34,495 nt of DNA from an uncultured Bacilli bacterium (GTDB lineage: Bacteria > Bacillota_I > Bacilli_A > RF39 > UBA660). Below are positions 34,443 to 34,495 of this stretch, in pieces (the first letter of the stretch is position 1; each line of letters opens with the position of its first letter). A program made the position numbers and the translations under genes. Where the stretch lies: NCBI GenBank assembly GCA_947629465.1, contig CANRDZ010000005.1, forward strand, positions 1-34,495. The letters run 5' to 3'. The notes under the pieces were generated by a model. That model was given only the letters and a program-made list of their open reading frames with translations, did no database searches and was not told where the DNA came from.

Positions 34443-34495
34443 AAGATAAAGTTTCAGGATTATTTACAACTATACTGAAAATACTTTTAAATGTT
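34441..34495 (-). CDS. Third paralog, 3' end only
   Basis: The last 17 codons read TFKSIFSIVVNNPETLS then stop. This closely matches the internal segment FKSILSIVVNNPEETVE of surface protein A, so a third member of the family lies upstream beyond the window. Unlike A it ends there, without the DUF6273-like C-terminal domain. Confidence 0.7.
   Translation of the reverse strand, partial: TFKSIFSIVVNNPETLS

Noticed and set aside
1-34495. CRISPR array or insertion sequence
   Set aside because: No regularly spaced repeats with unique spacers and no transposase-like frame were seen.

Overview
The window is very AT-rich DNA from a low-GC Bacillota. Shine-Dalgarno sites are strong (AAAGGAG, AGGGGG, GAAGGTAGG), the promoters are sigma-A type (TTGACA or TTGCAA, 17 bp, TATAAT-like), the tRNAs encode their own CCA, Trp is encoded by TGG, and spoVS, sufB, an RNase J2-like gene, uppS, uppP and an mraZ-like gene are present. 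The mix of sporulation-type and cell-wall genes with cohesin/dockerin and large secreted proteins suggests an uncultured gut Bacilli lineage of the RF39/RFN20 kind. That placement is inference; no rRNA or other decisive marker is present.

Layout. 1-3.4 kb: tRNA-Gly, a stand-alone LigD-type polymerase domain, an unknown gene overlapping an HD-domain gene, and tRNA-His. 3.4-6 kb: a ClpB-D1-like AAA+ ATPase, a Cys-rich protein and two small membrane proteins. 6.1-12.1 kb: an ABC exporter operon (two membrane subunits, an ATPase and a single-pass membrane protein), flanked by two membrane-tethered XRE regulators. 12.4-13.5 kb: a secreted CAP-domain protein, followed by a gap with CpG-rich palindromes and tRNA-Asn. 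13.9-23.6 kb: housekeeping genes (RNase J2-like, SSB, SufB, MraZ-like, SpoVS, UppS), HD and SAM-binding proteins and small unknowns. 23.7-29.7 kb: tRNA-Thr, a membrane-anchored cohesin protein downstream of a dockerin-bearing GH73-type glucosaminidase, a lipoprotein, a DUF3603-like gene and UppP.

29.8-34.5 kb is the most unusual region. Two large paralogous surface-protein genes, and the tail of a third, sit in tandem. Each of the two visible genes has its own promoter and terminator. Just after the start codon each carries a run of nine G, embedded in a shared leader. With nine G the natural start is out of frame; with eight G both genes open completely (559 and 880 codons) and gain N-terminal membrane segments. 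This looks like a slipped-strand phase-variation system for a surface-protein family. The 3' half of the first gene is also far richer in GC than the rest of the window, which suggests an exchanged or imported cassette.

Many genes end in hairpin terminators that overlap the stop codon. Several promoters, repeats and palindromes are listed below. Starts were moved inward wherever a Shine-Dalgarno site clearly favoured an internal ATG.
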